Counted from the first letter of the stretch, positions 17,436 through 27,257 are shown. The stretch is 64,000 nt of DNA from Flavobacteriaceae bacterium (GCA_947483075.1 CANKLE010000008.1:1-64000), one strand, 5' to 3'. A program made the numbers and translations. The notes: a model not told the origin generated them from the sequence alone.

Positions 17436-17495
17436 GGCACTAATTTCAGCTTAAAATTACTATTTATCTGCTATTTTTACGAAAAAATATTCCCG

Positions 17496-18161
17496 ATGTT
17501 TAAACGCCTTTTGAGTTATTTTATTCCCGTTAAAATACACCAAGTAAAATCAGCGATCAGTAAGAATTTAGAAGTGAGTTGGAACAATGGCCAACTTGTA
17601 TTGGATTCGTTAAACACCAATTATTCCTATGGCAGTTTACAACGCATTTTGCGCAAAGGATTAAAAAGTATTGGTTACGACAAAATTCAATCCATGAATC
17701 ACATTCTCTTATTGGGTGTGGGCGGCGGTAGTGTATTGAAAACGCTGGTTGATGAAGTAAAGTATCGTGGTAAAATAACGGGTATTGAACTGGATCCTGA
17801 CGTTATCAAACTAGCAGAAGATTATTTTCAGTTGCAAGAAATTAAACAACTAAATCTCATTCAGGGGGATGCGTTTGAGTATGTATTAAAAACAAGCTTT
17901 CACTATGATCTCATTATAGTAGACATTTTTCAAGACACCCTAATGCCCAACTTTTTATTTGAACAATTCTTTACGGATCGCTTAGGAATGCTCCTGAAAT
18001 CGCCAGGATATGTATTATTCAACACCATGACCTTAACTACTGATGACTTAGAACGCAACAACAACTACTGTTTGAATTACAAGAATAAGCCGTATCATGT
18101 AATTCGACTCCCCAAAGTAGAGACGCACAATGAGTTGATTATCATCGAAAAAAGGAAGTAG
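17496..18161 (+). CDS. Spermidine synthase-like methyltransferase-fold protein
   Basis: A 221-residue protein with a Rossmann fold of the spermidine synthase type: ILLLGVGGGSVLKTLVDE (about 69-86), GIELDPDVIKLAEDYF (about 94-109) and YDLIIVDIFQD (about 135-145). The start is the ATG at 17496 (MFKRLLSYFIP); a frame open from 17427 would overlap the divergent acyltransferase. It lacks the extra domain of true spermidine synthases, and its substrate is unknown. It is convergent with the DUF1275 gene, 2 nt apart. Confidence 0.82.
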   Translation: MFKRLLSYFIPVKIHQVKSAISKNLEVSWNNGQLVLDSLNTNYSYGSLQRILRKGLKSIGYDKIQSMNHILLLGVGGGSVLKTLVDEVKYRGKITGIELDPDVIKLAEDYFQLQEIKQLNLIQGDAFEYVLKTSFHYDLIIVDIFQDTLMPNFLFEQFFTDRLGMLLKSPGYVLFNTMTLTTDDLERNNNYCLNYKNKPYHVIRLPKVETHNELIIIEKRK

Positions 18162-18163
18162 TG

Positions 18164-18886
18164 TTAGCCTTTTGTTTTCCGACTGTATTGAAGTAATTTC
18201 ATTTTTACTGCATCGTAAAGAATTCCTGAAATTAAGGTCACCGCAGCAAAGGCAAGCACATATAATCCTATTGACGAATACAAAATCCCACCCACTAAAC
18301 CTCCAAAGAAAAAGGAACTGATAATGGTGAGGCGCAACCGTATAGATTTGTACAATTTTTCTTTTTCTAATTGATGCTTGTAGAAAAAAAGCTGCGAAAG
18401 CTCAATACCCAAATCGGTAAAAAGGCCAGTAAGATGGGTGGTTCGCACCGTTGCGTTGGATATGGATGTAACCAACGAATTTTGCAAACCCATGGCAAAC
18501 AACAACAAAAAGGCCAATAAATTTGGGTTATCGCTGATTAATATCTTTCCGAAAAAAGCGGCAGCAAGTAAAAGAAAACTCTCTAGAAGCGTAGGAACAA
18601 TATAAACAAAACGGGTGTTTTTGCGCTCCACTAATTCAACCATAAAACTGGAAGTGAAAGAGCCCAGAAAAAAGAAAAAAATATAGAAAAAATAGATGAA
18701 TCCTTTCCAAAAATGAAGTTGTAAAATCTCATCTACAAAAAAAGCAAAATGACCGGTTACATTGGTTGTTAGACGTTGTACTGCCAAAAATCCGGCCACA
18801 TTTACACTGCCTGCTACAAATGAAAGCAAAGAAGCTATTTTGATGTTGTGCCAAAAGGTACGGGACTTTCCGTAATGTCTAAACAT
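18164..18886 (-). CDS. YoaK/DUF1275 family membrane protein
   Basis: A 240-residue integral membrane protein of the DUF1275 (YoaK) family with about six hydrophobic segments. The family signatures are SFVAGSVNVAGFLAVQRLTTNVTGHF (about 18-43) and FAMGLQNSLVTSISNATVRTTHLTG (about 130-154). It may be a transporter, but no substrate is known. It is probably cotranscribed with kdsB, whose stop lies 28 nt upstream. Confidence 0.9.
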   Translation of the reverse strand: MFRHYGKSRTFWHNIKIASLLSFVAGSVNVAGFLAVQRLTTNVTGHFAFFVDEILQLHFWKGFIYFFYIFFFFLGSFTSSFMVELVERKNTRFVYIVPTLLESFLLLAAAFFGKILISDNPNLLAFLLLFAMGLQNSLVTSISNATVRTTHLTGLFTDLGIELSQLFFYKHQLEKEKLYKSIRLRLTIISSFFFGGLVGGILYSSIGLYVLAFAAVTLISGILYDAVKMKLLQYSRKTKG

Positions 18887-18913
18887 GAGTGTTTGTTGCT
18901 AAAGTACACATGC

Positions 18914-19654
18914 TTAAAGTTCTTTGAACCGCAAGAATTCACGGGCTTTTTCTAGATCTTCGGGCGTATCGATGCCGATACTTTTATGGGAAGTTTCAAG
19001 CATTTTGATGCGCTTGCCGTATTCTAAATAACGAAGTTGCTCTAATTTTTCTGTGGCTTCTAGGGTGTTCATGGGCAAACTGGCAAAGGCCATCAACGCT
19101 TCTTTTCGGAAGGCATAAATACCGATGTGCTGATAATACCGCAAGCTACTTGTTTTTTCTCTGGGATAAGGAATTACCGAACGCGAAAAATACAAGGCAA
19201 ATTGCTCCTGATCGAGCACTACCTTTACATTATTCGGGTTTTCGATCGCTTCTTGGTCCTGAATCTCAAAATACAAAGAAGCCAAATCAACTTTTTTGTC
19301 GGTATCCTGCTGAAAGACTTGAATCAGGTTGCGCAAAGAGGCAACATCCAAAAATGGCTCATCGCCTTGCACATTCACCACCACATCTACTTCCCTATCG
19401 GCAATGGCTTCGGCAATTCGATCGCTGCCCGATTCGTGTGGGTTGATACTCATAACCGCTTCTCCACCCTGGGAGGTAATTTCTTGAAAAATGAGTTCCG
19501 AATCGGTTACTACAAATACTTGGTCAAACAACTGCGTTTTTACCGCAGCCTCATAGGTGCGTTGAATGACTGTTTTGCCGCCCAAATCCTGCATTAATTT
19601 GGCAGGAAATCGAGTGGATGCGTAGCGAGCGGGAATAACTGCAATAACTTTCAT
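18914..19654 (-). CDS. kdsB: 3-deoxy-manno-octulosonate cytidylyltransferase
   Basis: Activates Kdo with CTP to CMP-Kdo for lipopolysaccharide core assembly; cytosolic. It has 246 residues, the standard length. The nucleotide-binding start [19 protein letters not shown] (about 3-21) and [11 protein letters not shown] (about 93-103) are diagnostic, and [12 protein letters not shown] and [13 protein letters not shown] close the protein. It sits between the helicase gene (62 nt upstream) and the DUF1275 gene on the minus strand. Other Kdo genes are not in the window. Confidence 0.97.
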   Translation of the reverse strand: MKVIAVIPARYASTRFPAKLMQDLGGKTVIQRTYEAAVKTQLFDQVFVVTDSELIFQEITSQGGEAVMSINPHESGSDRIAEAIADREVDVVVNVQGDEPFLDVASLRNLIQVFQQDTDKKVDLASLYFEIQDQEAIENPNNVKVVLDQEQFALYFSRSVIPYPREKTSSLRYYQHIGIYAFRKEALMAFASLPMNTLEATEKLEQLRYLEYGKRIKMLETSHKSIGIDTPEDLEKAREFLRFKEL

Positions 19655-19716
19655 AAGCTGTTGATCATGGAGTAACGGGGCAAAAGTACAAAGAATCTTG
19701 GCCGATTTTACCGATT

Positions 19717-21141
19717 TTATTCGTGAAAATGATCGTCTTTAAAGCCTATTAAATATAATTTGTCTTTGGCACGCGTAACCGCTGTATACAACCAGCGAAT
19801 GTACTCTTGATCGATTCCATCTGGCAAATAGGGTTGCTCAATAAATACCGTATTCCATTGGCCTCCCTGCGATTTATGACAGGTAATGGCATAGGAAAAC
19901 TTCACCTGCAACGCATTAAAATATTCGTTTTCTTTTACTTTTTGAAACTTTTTATACTTGGTGGTTTCTTGCTCGTAATCTTGCAGCACTTCTTGGTACA
20001 AGCGATTGGCGTCGTCATAGGATAAGGAAGGAGTTTCACTATTTAGGGTATCCAACAACAGAATAGTTTCAATGGGGCGTTGATTGGGGTAATCGACCAT
20101 CCGAATCTTAACCGAGGCAAACGTAAAACCATACAACTCCTTGATCGAAAAAAGCTCCAGCACTTCGATGATGTCGCCATTGGCTATAAAACCAGCTTCG
20201 TCGGTGTCTTGCAACCAAAAATAATTGTTCTTCACCACCATCAGGTAATCACCTGTAGCCAAGATACTTTCCTTATCGAGTATACGCGAACGAATTTGCT
20301 GGTTATATAAATTGGCCCGTTTGTTTGAACGCACCAAAAAAGCGGTGTCTTCTATGCTGTAGTTGCTGTAGGCCGATTGAATAGCGTCTTGAATATCATA
20401 GCCGTCCACCAAACGAATAATGTCTTTGAAAGGCTTGAGCTGAAACTGAAAACTGTCCCAAAAGGAGGTTTGCAACACTTCGCGCAATTCGGTAGCATTA
20501 TATAAAATCCCCGATTTTTCGGCCTGACGCATCACTTCATCTAGTTCGATATGAATCACCTCTTTGTTGTAATGCAAAGAGAGACTTTCTAAATCTAAAG
20601 CCGGTGAAATCGACAAATTAACCGGCGGCAACTGGGCGGTATCGCCTATCAGCAATAATTTGCATCCTGCGCCCGAATAGATGTACGAAATCAAATCATC
20701 GAGCAGCGAACTTCCGTCAGAAAATTTGGTGTCAGAATTTACATCAGAAATCATCGAAGCCTCATCAACTATAAACAAGGTGTTTTTGTGCTTGTTTTGC
20801 TGCATGGTAAATTGAACTCCTCCACCGGCCACTTTTTTCGGAAAATAAATTTTTTTGTGAATGGTAAAAGCCGGTTTGTGCGCATAATTGGCAATCACTT
20901 TGGCTGCACGACCTGTAGGAGCCAATAAGACCGATTTGCAATTGATATCGGGCAAAGTGGCAACCAAAGCACTTACTAAAGTTGTTTTTCCGGTTCCCGC
21001 ATAGCCTTTAAGCACAAACAATTCATCTGCTTCTGTTCGGGTTACAAATTGAGCAATTAACTGAAAAAAAATCTCCTGTTTACTTGTAGGGGAAAAGGGG
21101 AAATGCTGCAGTAAATGGCGGAAATAGGTGCTTGAGTTCAT
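19717..21141 (-). CDS. RecD-like ATP-dependent DNA helicase (superfamily 1B)
   Basis: A 474-residue single-polypeptide helicase. Walker A is [18 protein letters not shown] (about 42-59), Walker B is [11 protein letters not shown] (about 123-133), and [10 protein letters not shown] is motif III (about 167-176). A UvrD_C_2-type end has [15 protein letters not shown] (about 419-433) and LYTAVTRAK. It lacks the long N-terminal region of RecD2, so it is the short AAA_30/RecD-like form common in Bacteroidetes. It probably acts in DNA repair or recombination. kdsB follows it. Confidence 0.92.
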   Translation of the reverse strand: MNSSTYFRHLLQHFPFSPTSKQEIFFQLIAQFVTRTEADELFVLKGYAGTGKTTLVSALVATLPDINCKSVLLAPTGRAAKVIANYAHKPAFTIHKKIYFPKKVAGGGVQFTMQQNKHKNTLFIVDEASMISDVNSDTKFSDGSSLLDDLISYIYSGAGCKLLLIGDTAQLPPVNLSISPALDLESLSLHYNKEVIHIELDEVMRQAEKSGILYNATELREVLQTSFWDSFQFQLKPFKDIIRLVDGYDIQDAIQSAYSNYSIEDTAFLVRSNKRANLYNQQIRSRILDKESILATGDYLMVVKNNYFWLQDTDEAGFIANGDIIEVLELFSIKELYGFTFASVKIRMVDYPNQRPIETILLLDTLNSETPSLSYDDANRLYQEVLQDYEQETTKYKKFQKVKENEYFNALQVKFSYAITCHKSQGGQWNTVFIEQPYLPDGIDQEYIRWLYTAVTRAKDKLYLIGFKDDHFHE

Positions 21142-21272
21142 GAGTTAAATTTCCCTAAAGGAAGTTTCAAATATACAGATGAAAATTAGAGCAATGGCGA
21201 GAAGGTTGAAAAAATATTGTATGTTTGCTTCACTCAAAATCACCAATAAAAACGTTTGTTTTTTATACCTGT

Positions 21273-22094
21273 ATGCAACCAAAATACCGCAACATTAACG
21301 AAAAAACGTACCGAAAATTGATCCTAAAAGTGGGATTGACCGGTTTTTCATTTGCAGTATGGGATACGCTCCAAAAAACCATCCTTGTTTTTCAAGAAAT
21401 TGTTTTTGACCCTACCGACAAAACAAAAAAACTAGAAGAATGGTACGAGGAATCTTTTTTTAACTCGACTGATTTGCGAAAAACCTATGATGAAGTTCAG
21501 GTGATTCACGACAATAATCTGAATACTTTTGTACCACAAGCGCTTTTTGACGAAACCTATTTGGGGAGTTATTTGCAATACAACACCAAGGTATTTGATA
21601 CTGATTTTTTTGCTTTTGATGCCCTTGATGCCCACGGAATTCAGAATGTGTATATCCCTTATGTGCACCTCAATAATTTCTTGCTCGATAAATTCAGTCA
21701 ATTTGATTACCTCCATGCAGCCAGTATATTGGTGCGTCGATTGCTTGATTTATCAAAAAACACCACCGATAAAAAAATGTTTGTACACGTAACAGCGACT
21801 CATTTTGAAATTGTTGTACTACAGAACCAACATTTACTTTTATACAATTCATTCGAATACAAAACCCCAGAGGACCTCTTGTATTACATTTTGTTTACCG
21901 CCGAGCAATTGCAGCTCAATCCAGAGCAATTTCCGCTTGAATTTTTGGGGGCTGTTGGCGAAGATTCTCCCATTTTTAAACTTGTCTATACCTACGTGCG
22001 ACAGGTTTCGTTGTTTGACGTAAGCCTTTGTAAATCAAATAACCAATACTCTAATGCTTTAAATTTAGAGCACTTTATTTTGTTTCAATCTTGA
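21273..22094 (+). CDS. DUF3822 family protein
   Basis: A 273-residue protein of the Bacteroidetes DUF3822 family. The core looks like an actin/ASKHA-type fold (GLTGFSFAVWDTLQ at about 17-30; FVHVTATHFEIVVLQNQHLLLYNSFEY at about 172-198), but no nucleotide-binding motif is clear. The start is the ATG at 21273 (MQPKYRNINEKTYRK); an upstream TTG at 21225 lies inside a TATGTTTG box. Its TGA overlaps the TTG start of rsmD by 4 nt, so the two are translationally coupled. The function is unknown. Confidence 0.85.
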   Translation: MQPKYRNINEKTYRKLILKVGLTGFSFAVWDTLQKTILVFQEIVFDPTDKTKKLEEWYEESFFNSTDLRKTYDEVQVIHDNNLNTFVPQALFDETYLGSYLQYNTKVFDTDFFAFDALDAHGIQNVYIPYVHLNNFLLDKFSQFDYLHAASILVRRLLDLSKNTTDKKMFVHVTATHFEIVVLQNQHLLLYNSFEYKTPEDLLYYILFTAEQLQLNPEQFPLEFLGAVGEDSPIFKLVYTYVRQVSLFDVSLCKSNNQYSNALNLEHFILFQS

Positions 22095-22648
22095 GAATAA
22101 TTTCCGGAAAATACAAAGGGCGTCGCATCTCCCCTCCAAGAAATTTGCCCGTTCGCCCCACTACCGACATGAGCAAAGAAGCCCTGTTTAATATTCTCAA
22201 TAACCATTTTGATTTTGATGGTCTTAAAGTATTAGATCTGTTTGCAGGAACAGGCAACATTAGTTATGAGTTTGCCTCGCGGGGCAGCGACAACATAACC
22301 AGCGTAGATGCCGACTTTGGGTGTGTAAAATTCATCAAGCAAACTGCTGCCGAATATGACTTTTCGATTGCGGCCATTAAAAGTGATGTTTTTGCCTACC
22401 TAGACAAATGCAAGGTAGATTACGATCTTATTTTTGCTGATCCGCCTTATGGTTTGGACCAAGCTTCCTTCGAAAAAATTGTACTGAAGTTATTTGAACA
22501 AAAAATGCTGCGACCCGACGGAATGTTTGTTATCGAACATTCGAAACATACCAAACTCACGCATTTGGCACATTATTCGTTCCAAAAAAATTACGGAGGC
22601 TCTACATTCACTTTTTTTGAAATGCCTGTTGCGATTGAACCTAATTAA
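22091..22648 (+). CDS. rsmD: RsmD family 16S rRNA (guanine966-N2)-methyltransferase
   Basis: Methylates G966 of 16S rRNA using S-adenosylmethionine. It has 185 residues. MRIISGKYKGRRI is the usual N-terminus, VRPTTDMSKEALFNIL follows, the SAM site is VLDLFAGTGNISYEFASRG (about 46-64), and the catalytic motif is DPPYGLD (about 117-123). The start codon is TTG at 22091, overlapping the DUF3822 stop (TTGA); no ATG fits the family N-terminus. It overlaps the convergent response-regulator gene by 8 nt. Confidence 0.94.
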   Translation: MRIISGKYKGRRISPPRNLPVRPTTDMSKEALFNILNNHFDFDGLKVLDLFAGTGNISYEFASRGSDNITSVDADFGCVKFIKQTAAEYDFSIAAIKSDVFAYLDKCKVDYDLIFADPPYGLDQASFEKIVLKLFEQKMLRPDGMFVIEHSKHTKLTHLAHYSFQKNYGGSTFTFFEMPVAIEPN

Positions 22649-23045
22649 ACTTTAACGACTCTAAACTTGAAGTTGTCAAGGGTTTGTATACGTATTGAGA
22701 AACGTAGATGTTTTCTTCAGCGCGTTCTTTATCATCGGGGTTTAAAGACGAACTGAGTACATAGATTTTGGTTTTGAAATTCAATTTGTCTTTTTGGCTT
22801 TCGTATTCTTTGAGAAAACCCCAGCCATCAAGAATAGGCATGTTTAAATCTAAAAAAACGACCACCGTGTCTTCTGCAGAAGAAATGGTGTCATTAATTT
22901 CAATCAGTTTTTCTAAACCTTCTTTGCCATTTCGCGCAACTTGAATGTCAGAACACAGTTGTGCTTTAGAAATTACACGCTGGTGCAAAAAGTTGGTCAT
23001 GTGATCGTCGTCGACTAATAATACTGTTTTCACAAGCTTTGACAT
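22641..23045 (-). CDS. Single-domain response regulator
   Basis: A 134-residue receiver-only protein. Acidic residues VDDDH (11-15), phospho-acceptor D66 (VFLDLNMP), the S/T in VLSSS (about 97-100) and K121 (VYKPL) are all present, so it should be phosphorylatable. It has no output domain and must act by protein contact or as a phosphate relay. It begins 7 nt after the PAS histidine kinase gene and is surely its partner. Confidence 0.95.
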   Translation of the reverse strand: MSKLVKTVLLVDDDHMTNFLHQRVISKAQLCSDIQVARNGKEGLEKLIEINDTISSAEDTVVVFLDLNMPILDGWGFLKEYESQKDKLNFKTKIYVLSSSLNPDDKERAEENIYVSQYVYKPLTTSSLESLKFN

Positions 23046-23052
23046 ATTTTTA

Positions 23053-25647
23053 TTACAATGATTTGGAAAGCGTAAAACTAAAGGTACTTCCTTGACCTAC
23101 TTCGGATGTTACCCATAAATCGCCTTCGTGCAATTCTACAATTTTTTTACAGTGCGATAACCCAATTCCGTGTCCTTCGTATTGTTCTTGATGATTTAAT
23201 CGTTTAAAAATAGTAAAAATTTCTTCTTGGTGTTTTTTTCCGATGCCAATCCCATTGTCGGTAATGGTAAACATCCATTCTTCCTCGAGTTCCGTGTATT
23301 GAATGTGCACAATTGGATTAGACTCGGGTTTTCTAAATTTTATTGCGTTGCTGATTAGATTCTGAAAAAGCAAACGAATGTAGGTCGTATAGCCCACAAC
23401 TATTGGCAGGGCATCAACGGTAATAGTCGCTTTCTTTTGTGTGATTTTGGTTTGCAAGTCATTGAGTACATTTTCAATCAAGATGTTGCAATCAATTTCT
23501 TCGAGTTTTTCGAGTTTGCCAATTCGCGCATAATCCATTAATCCCGCTACCAAGGCACGCATGCGTTGCGCCGATTTGTTGATGAATTCAATAAATAACT
23601 TGCCTTCGTCGTTCAAATTTCCTTGGTGTTCTTCTAATAACAATTCAGAAAAACTAGTGAGGGTGAGTAAGGGTTCTTGTAAATCATGCGAAGCGATGTA
23701 CGTAAATTGTTCCAACTGTTTGTTTTGGACTTTGAGTTTTCTGTTTTGATTGAATATTTGTTTTTCCTTGTTTTTTCGAACAGAAATATCCCGAACATAA
23801 GCGCAAAAGGCCATCGAGTTGATGTTGTCGTTTATTGGCACGACCGTAAGTTCTACTGGAAATTCTAAGCCTGCTTTGTTTATGGCCGTCAATTCTAAAA
23901 CCTGATTGAGTATGGTAGATTTTCCGGTAGTCATAAACCTTTCCATACCTGATTGGTGTGATGATTTCATGCCTGATGGAATGATAACCTCTGCAATATT
24001 TAACCCAATTACTTCGTCGGCATGCCAACCAAAAATGGTTTCTGCTTGGGGATTCCAGAAAGTAAGTATTCCCTTGCTATCGATCATTAAAATAGCATCC
24101 AAAGATGAATTTAGAATTAAGGTATTGCGTTGCTCGTTTTTGATGATTACCTCTTCGGCATTTTTTAACTCGGTCACGTCTATCCCATACCCAATCACGT
24201 ATTCTAATTTTCCGTTTATGATGTAGGGGTAGAAACGTCGATATACAAATTGTTTGATGTCGTCTTTTTGGTAAGAATCTATCCAATCTACTGATCTTTC
24301 TTTGGCAATTGCTTCGTTAAAATACTCACGTCTCTTTTGGGCCGATGCCGGATTTATTTTTTTTAATTCACAGTAATCAAAATCATTTTTGCCGATGAGC
24401 CATTTTCGGGTTTCCTCGTTGGCAATCCCGTTTTCGTTCACAAACAAATAATTGTGGTACTTATCAAACACCGCAATATCAGCTGGAATATTATTTAAGA
24501 TACTGTCATTAAATTGACGTTTAATAAGCAACTCTACTTCGGTTTCTTTTTTGCCTGTGACATCATGTATAATTCCGTTGTAGTATAAAATATTATTTTG
24601 CTTACTCGGCAAAGCATTTATATCTATCCATTTTACGGTCCCGTCATTGTGAAGTACCCGGCCAGAAAACTTAAATTCTTTATGCTCGGCTAGGGCAGCA
24701 TTAAAGGCCTCAAAATAGAGTACTGAATCGTCTGGATGTAAATTTACTTTGGCATCCCAAGAAGTGTTATTGGTGGGGAGATTAAAACCTAAAATATCAA
24801 CAATACGCTCATTTATATAGGTAAGATAACTTTGTTTATTTTCCTTGAAAATTAATTGAAACAATACACCCGGAATATTTTTTGTGAGCACCGTTAATTG
24901 ATCTTCCTTTTCTTGAAGGCTGTAATTGTTTTTTGTTTTTTCGGATATATCGATTGCCTTAAAAATATAATACGTTTGATTCTCAATATGTTTGACAACC
25001 AATTTGATTGAATAAAAATAGAGACTTCCGTCGATAGGATCTTCTTTGGTGTATTCGAAATCTATTGCCCGAGAATTCTCTAAAATTTGCGTGTATTGAA
25101 TCCAATCTTTTTGGGATGAAAATAACGTATTGAGTTCCCAAACTTTTATTTTCTTGAATTGCGATTTTTTGATATTATAAAATTGCAGGGCTGTTTTGTT
25201 GGCATAAATAAGTTGGCCTTCTTTATTGGCAATGTGTACTCCTTCTATGGTGGTGTCTAAAAACAAATCAAACAAACGCAACCGATTCTTGTACAACTCA
25301 AATTTATCCTCAACTGATTCGGGAAGTGTATTAGCAGCTGTAGGGATAAAATAAATGATGCCTATAGAAGAATTTGACTCCAGGACTTCAAAGCGAACTT
25401 TTACATTTTGTTTCTGTTGGTTTGCTAAAATAAAATGCGTATCAAATTCCTGTGATTTGTGTTGTAAAACCAATTGAAATTCTGGAAGTATGGTTTCTAC
25501 GGGTTGGTAAATAACATTAGACAGATCAGCCCCAATAATCGTTAATAAATTGACGTTAATTTCAGTAATAGCAAACGCTTCGTTTACAATCAAAAAGGGT
25601 AAAGGAATCGTTTTTAGGATAGTACTGGGAACACTTGAAAATAGCAT
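23053..25647 (-). CDS. Multi-PAS soluble sensor histidine kinase
   Basis: An 864-residue kinase with no membrane segment, so probably cytosolic. Four to five PAS domains fill residues 1-620 (for example IDISEKTKNNY, IIHDVTGKKE, GYGIDVTELK and YVRDISVRK mark PAS/PAC ends). HisKA follows, with phospho-His H654 in ASHDLQEPLLT. The HATPase domain has N box NLISNAIKFRKPE (about 763-775), DNGIGIGKK (about 797-805) and GHGIGLSHCKKI (about 825-836). The signal is unknown; PAS domains often bind haem, flavin or small ligands. The next gene is its single-domain response regulator. Confidence 0.94.
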   Translation of the reverse strand: MLFSSVPSTILKTIPLPFLIVNEAFAITEINVNLLTIIGADLSNVIYQPVETILPEFQLVLQHKSQEFDTHFILANQQKQNVKVRFEVLESNSSIGIIYFIPTAANTLPESVEDKFELYKNRLRLFDLFLDTTIEGVHIANKEGQLIYANKTALQFYNIKKSQFKKIKVWELNTLFSSQKDWIQYTQILENSRAIDFEYTKEDPIDGSLYFYSIKLVVKHIENQTYYIFKAIDISEKTKNNYSLQEKEDQLTVLTKNIPGVLFQLIFKENKQSYLTYINERIVDILGFNLPTNNTSWDAKVNLHPDDSVLYFEAFNAALAEHKEFKFSGRVLHNDGTVKWIDINALPSKQNNILYYNGIIHDVTGKKETEVELLIKRQFNDSILNNIPADIAVFDKYHNYLFVNENGIANEETRKWLIGKNDFDYCELKKINPASAQKRREYFNEAIAKERSVDWIDSYQKDDIKQFVYRRFYPYIINGKLEYVIGYGIDVTELKNAEEVIIKNEQRNTLILNSSLDAILMIDSKGILTFWNPQAETIFGWHADEVIGLNIAEVIIPSGMKSSHQSGMERFMTTGKSTILNQVLELTAINKAGLEFPVELTVVPINDNINSMAFCAYVRDISVRKNKEKQIFNQNRKLKVQNKQLEQFTYIASHDLQEPLLTLTSFSELLLEEHQGNLNDEGKLFIEFINKSAQRMRALVAGLMDYARIGKLEKLEEIDCNILIENVLNDLQTKITQKKATITVDALPIVVGYTTYIRLLFQNLISNAIKFRKPESNPIVHIQYTELEEEWMFTITDNGIGIGKKHQEEIFTIFKRLNHQEQYEGHGIGLSHCKKIVELHEGDLWVTSEVGQGSTFSFTLSKSL

Positions 25648-25716
25648 ACGTATTTATTTTACGAATTTAAAGGTAGCGTTTCCTATTAATAAAACAGATT
25701 AAAAAATAAAAAAAAA

Positions 25717-26073
25717 GCAGACCTGTAAGCCGGATTCTGTTCTTCTTGATTTTGTTTTAGCAACTAAAACAAGCCAAAAATACCTTATCATTTATCTAGC
25801 CCCGCTATTACTAACGGGATCAATCTTCCTACCCTTCGGCCTCAGGCGAGTAGCCCTTATCCTGAAAATCAGGAGCCGATATACTTGGAATTTCACCGCA
25901 TAGAGTTTACCTGGTTTCACTACAGCCTTACCTGTACATACTTTCTGTTGCACTTGTCCTTGCCACTACTGAATTTGATTCAGCAACTGCCGACGGGTGT
26001 TACCCGCTATGCTACTCTTTGGTGTCCGGACTTTCCTCCCCGATAATTCGGGACGATAAGGCGGTCTGCGTTG
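25717..26073 (-). ncRNA. rnpB: RNase P RNA (class A)
   Basis: The catalytic RNA of RNase P, read leftward. The minus strand contains the universal GAGGAAAGTCCGGACACC block (P4/CR-I) near the 5' end and, at the 3' end, ACAGAATCCGGCTTACAG. GCAGACC at the 5' end (26063-26069) pairs with GGTCTGC at the 3' end (25717-25723) to close helix P1. The RNA is about 357 nt, a normal size, and a T tract follows the 3' end. It lies between the histidine kinase gene and dnaX. The ends are estimated to within a few nucleotides. Confidence 0.95.
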
Positions 26074-26144
26074 CAAAGTAAGGGTATTTATTAGAAGTTT
26101 TTGAAATTTAAAATCTAAAATTTAAAATTTATAAATATTCAAAC

Positions 26145-26152
26145 TATATTTG
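26145..26152 (+). promoter_or_regulatory. Candidate -7 box of dnaX
   Basis: TATATTTG matches TAnnTTTG, 19 nt before the dnaX ATG. No matching TTG is seen about 19 nt further upstream. Confidence 0.45.
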
Positions 26153-26171
26153 TTCACCAAGCAAAAAATCA

Positions 26172-27257
26172 ATGGAACAATTTGTTGTATCAGCCCGAAA
26201 ATACCGTCCGCAGACCTTTAAGGATGTGGTGGGACAACAGGCCATTACCAACACCTTGCTCAATGCCATAGAAACCAATCACTTGGCTTCTGCCCTGCTT
26301 TTTACAGGACCAAGAGGGGTAGGAAAAACAACCTGTGCCCGTATTTTGGCCAGAAAAATCAATCAGCCGGGTTACGATGATCCAACAGAAGATTTTGCCT
26401 TTAATGTATTTGAATTAGACGCTGCGTCAAACAACTCGGTTGATGACATTAGAAACCTCATCGATCAAGTGCGCATTCCGCCCCAAACTGGCCAATATAA
26501 AGTATACATCATCGACGAGGTGCACATGCTTTCGGCAGCGGCCTTTAATGCCTTTTTGAAGACCTTAGAAGAACCGCCCAAGCATGCCATCTTTATTTTG
26601 GCAACCACCGAAAAACACAAGATTATTCCTACCATATTATCACGTTGCCAAATATTTGATTTTAAACGAATTACGGTAAAAGATGCCAAAGCTCATTTGG
26701 CCGAGGTAGCCCAAAGTCAAGGTGTAGTTTATGAAGATGATGCCCTACATATCATTGCCCAAAAAGCCGATGGGGCTATGCGGGATGCCCTTTCTATATT
26801 TGACCGTGTGGTTTCCTATTGTGGTTCTAATTTAACTCGTTTGGCGGTTACAGAAAACCTAAATGTGTTAGATTACGAGACCTACATAGCTATAACCGAA
26901 TTGTTGATAGACAACAAAATTCCCGAAGTTTTAATGGCTTATAATGAAATATTAGCCAAAGGATTTGACGGACACCATTTTATATCTGGATTGGCCTCGC
27001 ATTTTAGAGACCTCCTTGTAAGCCAAACTCCGGCTACTATTTCGCTTTTAGAAGTGGGAGAACAGGCACAAAAAATGTATGCCAATCAAGCACAAAAATC
27101 ACCCAAAGATTTTTTACTCAAAGGAATCGAATTGGCCAATGAATGCGACCTTAAGTACAAAGTCTCCCAAAATCAACGCCTGCTAGTCGAACTATGTTTG
27201 ATGCAATTGGCCTCCATCACCTTTGATGGAGAAAAAAAAAAGTTAACGGATTTATAA
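26172..27257 (+). CDS. dnaX: DNA polymerase III subunit gamma (zero-frame product)
   Basis: A zero-frame product of 361 residues. AAA+ clamp-loader ATPase: Walker A GPRGVGKTT (46-54), Walker B IIDEVHMLSAAA (about 113-124), sensor 1 LATTEKHKI and SRC box SRCQIFDF (about 151-158), and sensor 2 GAMRDALSIFDR. Then comes domain III up to MQLASITFDGEKKKLTDL, with TAA four codons after the slippery AAG. The zinc-module cysteines found in E. coli DnaX after the P-loop are absent; the same stretch reads ARKINQPGYDDPTEDFAF. The product would assemble as ATPase without the tau tail. Confidence 0.88.
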   Translation: MEQFVVSARKYRPQTFKDVVGQQAITNTLLNAIETNHLASALLFTGPRGVGKTTCARILARKINQPGYDDPTEDFAFNVFELDAASNNSVDDIRNLIDQVRIPPQTGQYKVYIIDEVHMLSAAAFNAFLKTLEEPPKHAIFILATTEKHKIIPTILSRCQIFDFKRITVKDAKAHLAEVAQSQGVVYEDDALHIIAQKADGAMRDALSIFDRVVSYCGSNLTRLAVTENLNVLDYETYIAITELLIDNKIPEVLMAYNEILAKGFDGHHFISGLASHFRDLLVSQTPATISLLEVGEQAQKMYANQAQKSPKDFLLKGIELANECDLKYKVSQNQRLLVELCLMQLASITFDGEKKKLTDL

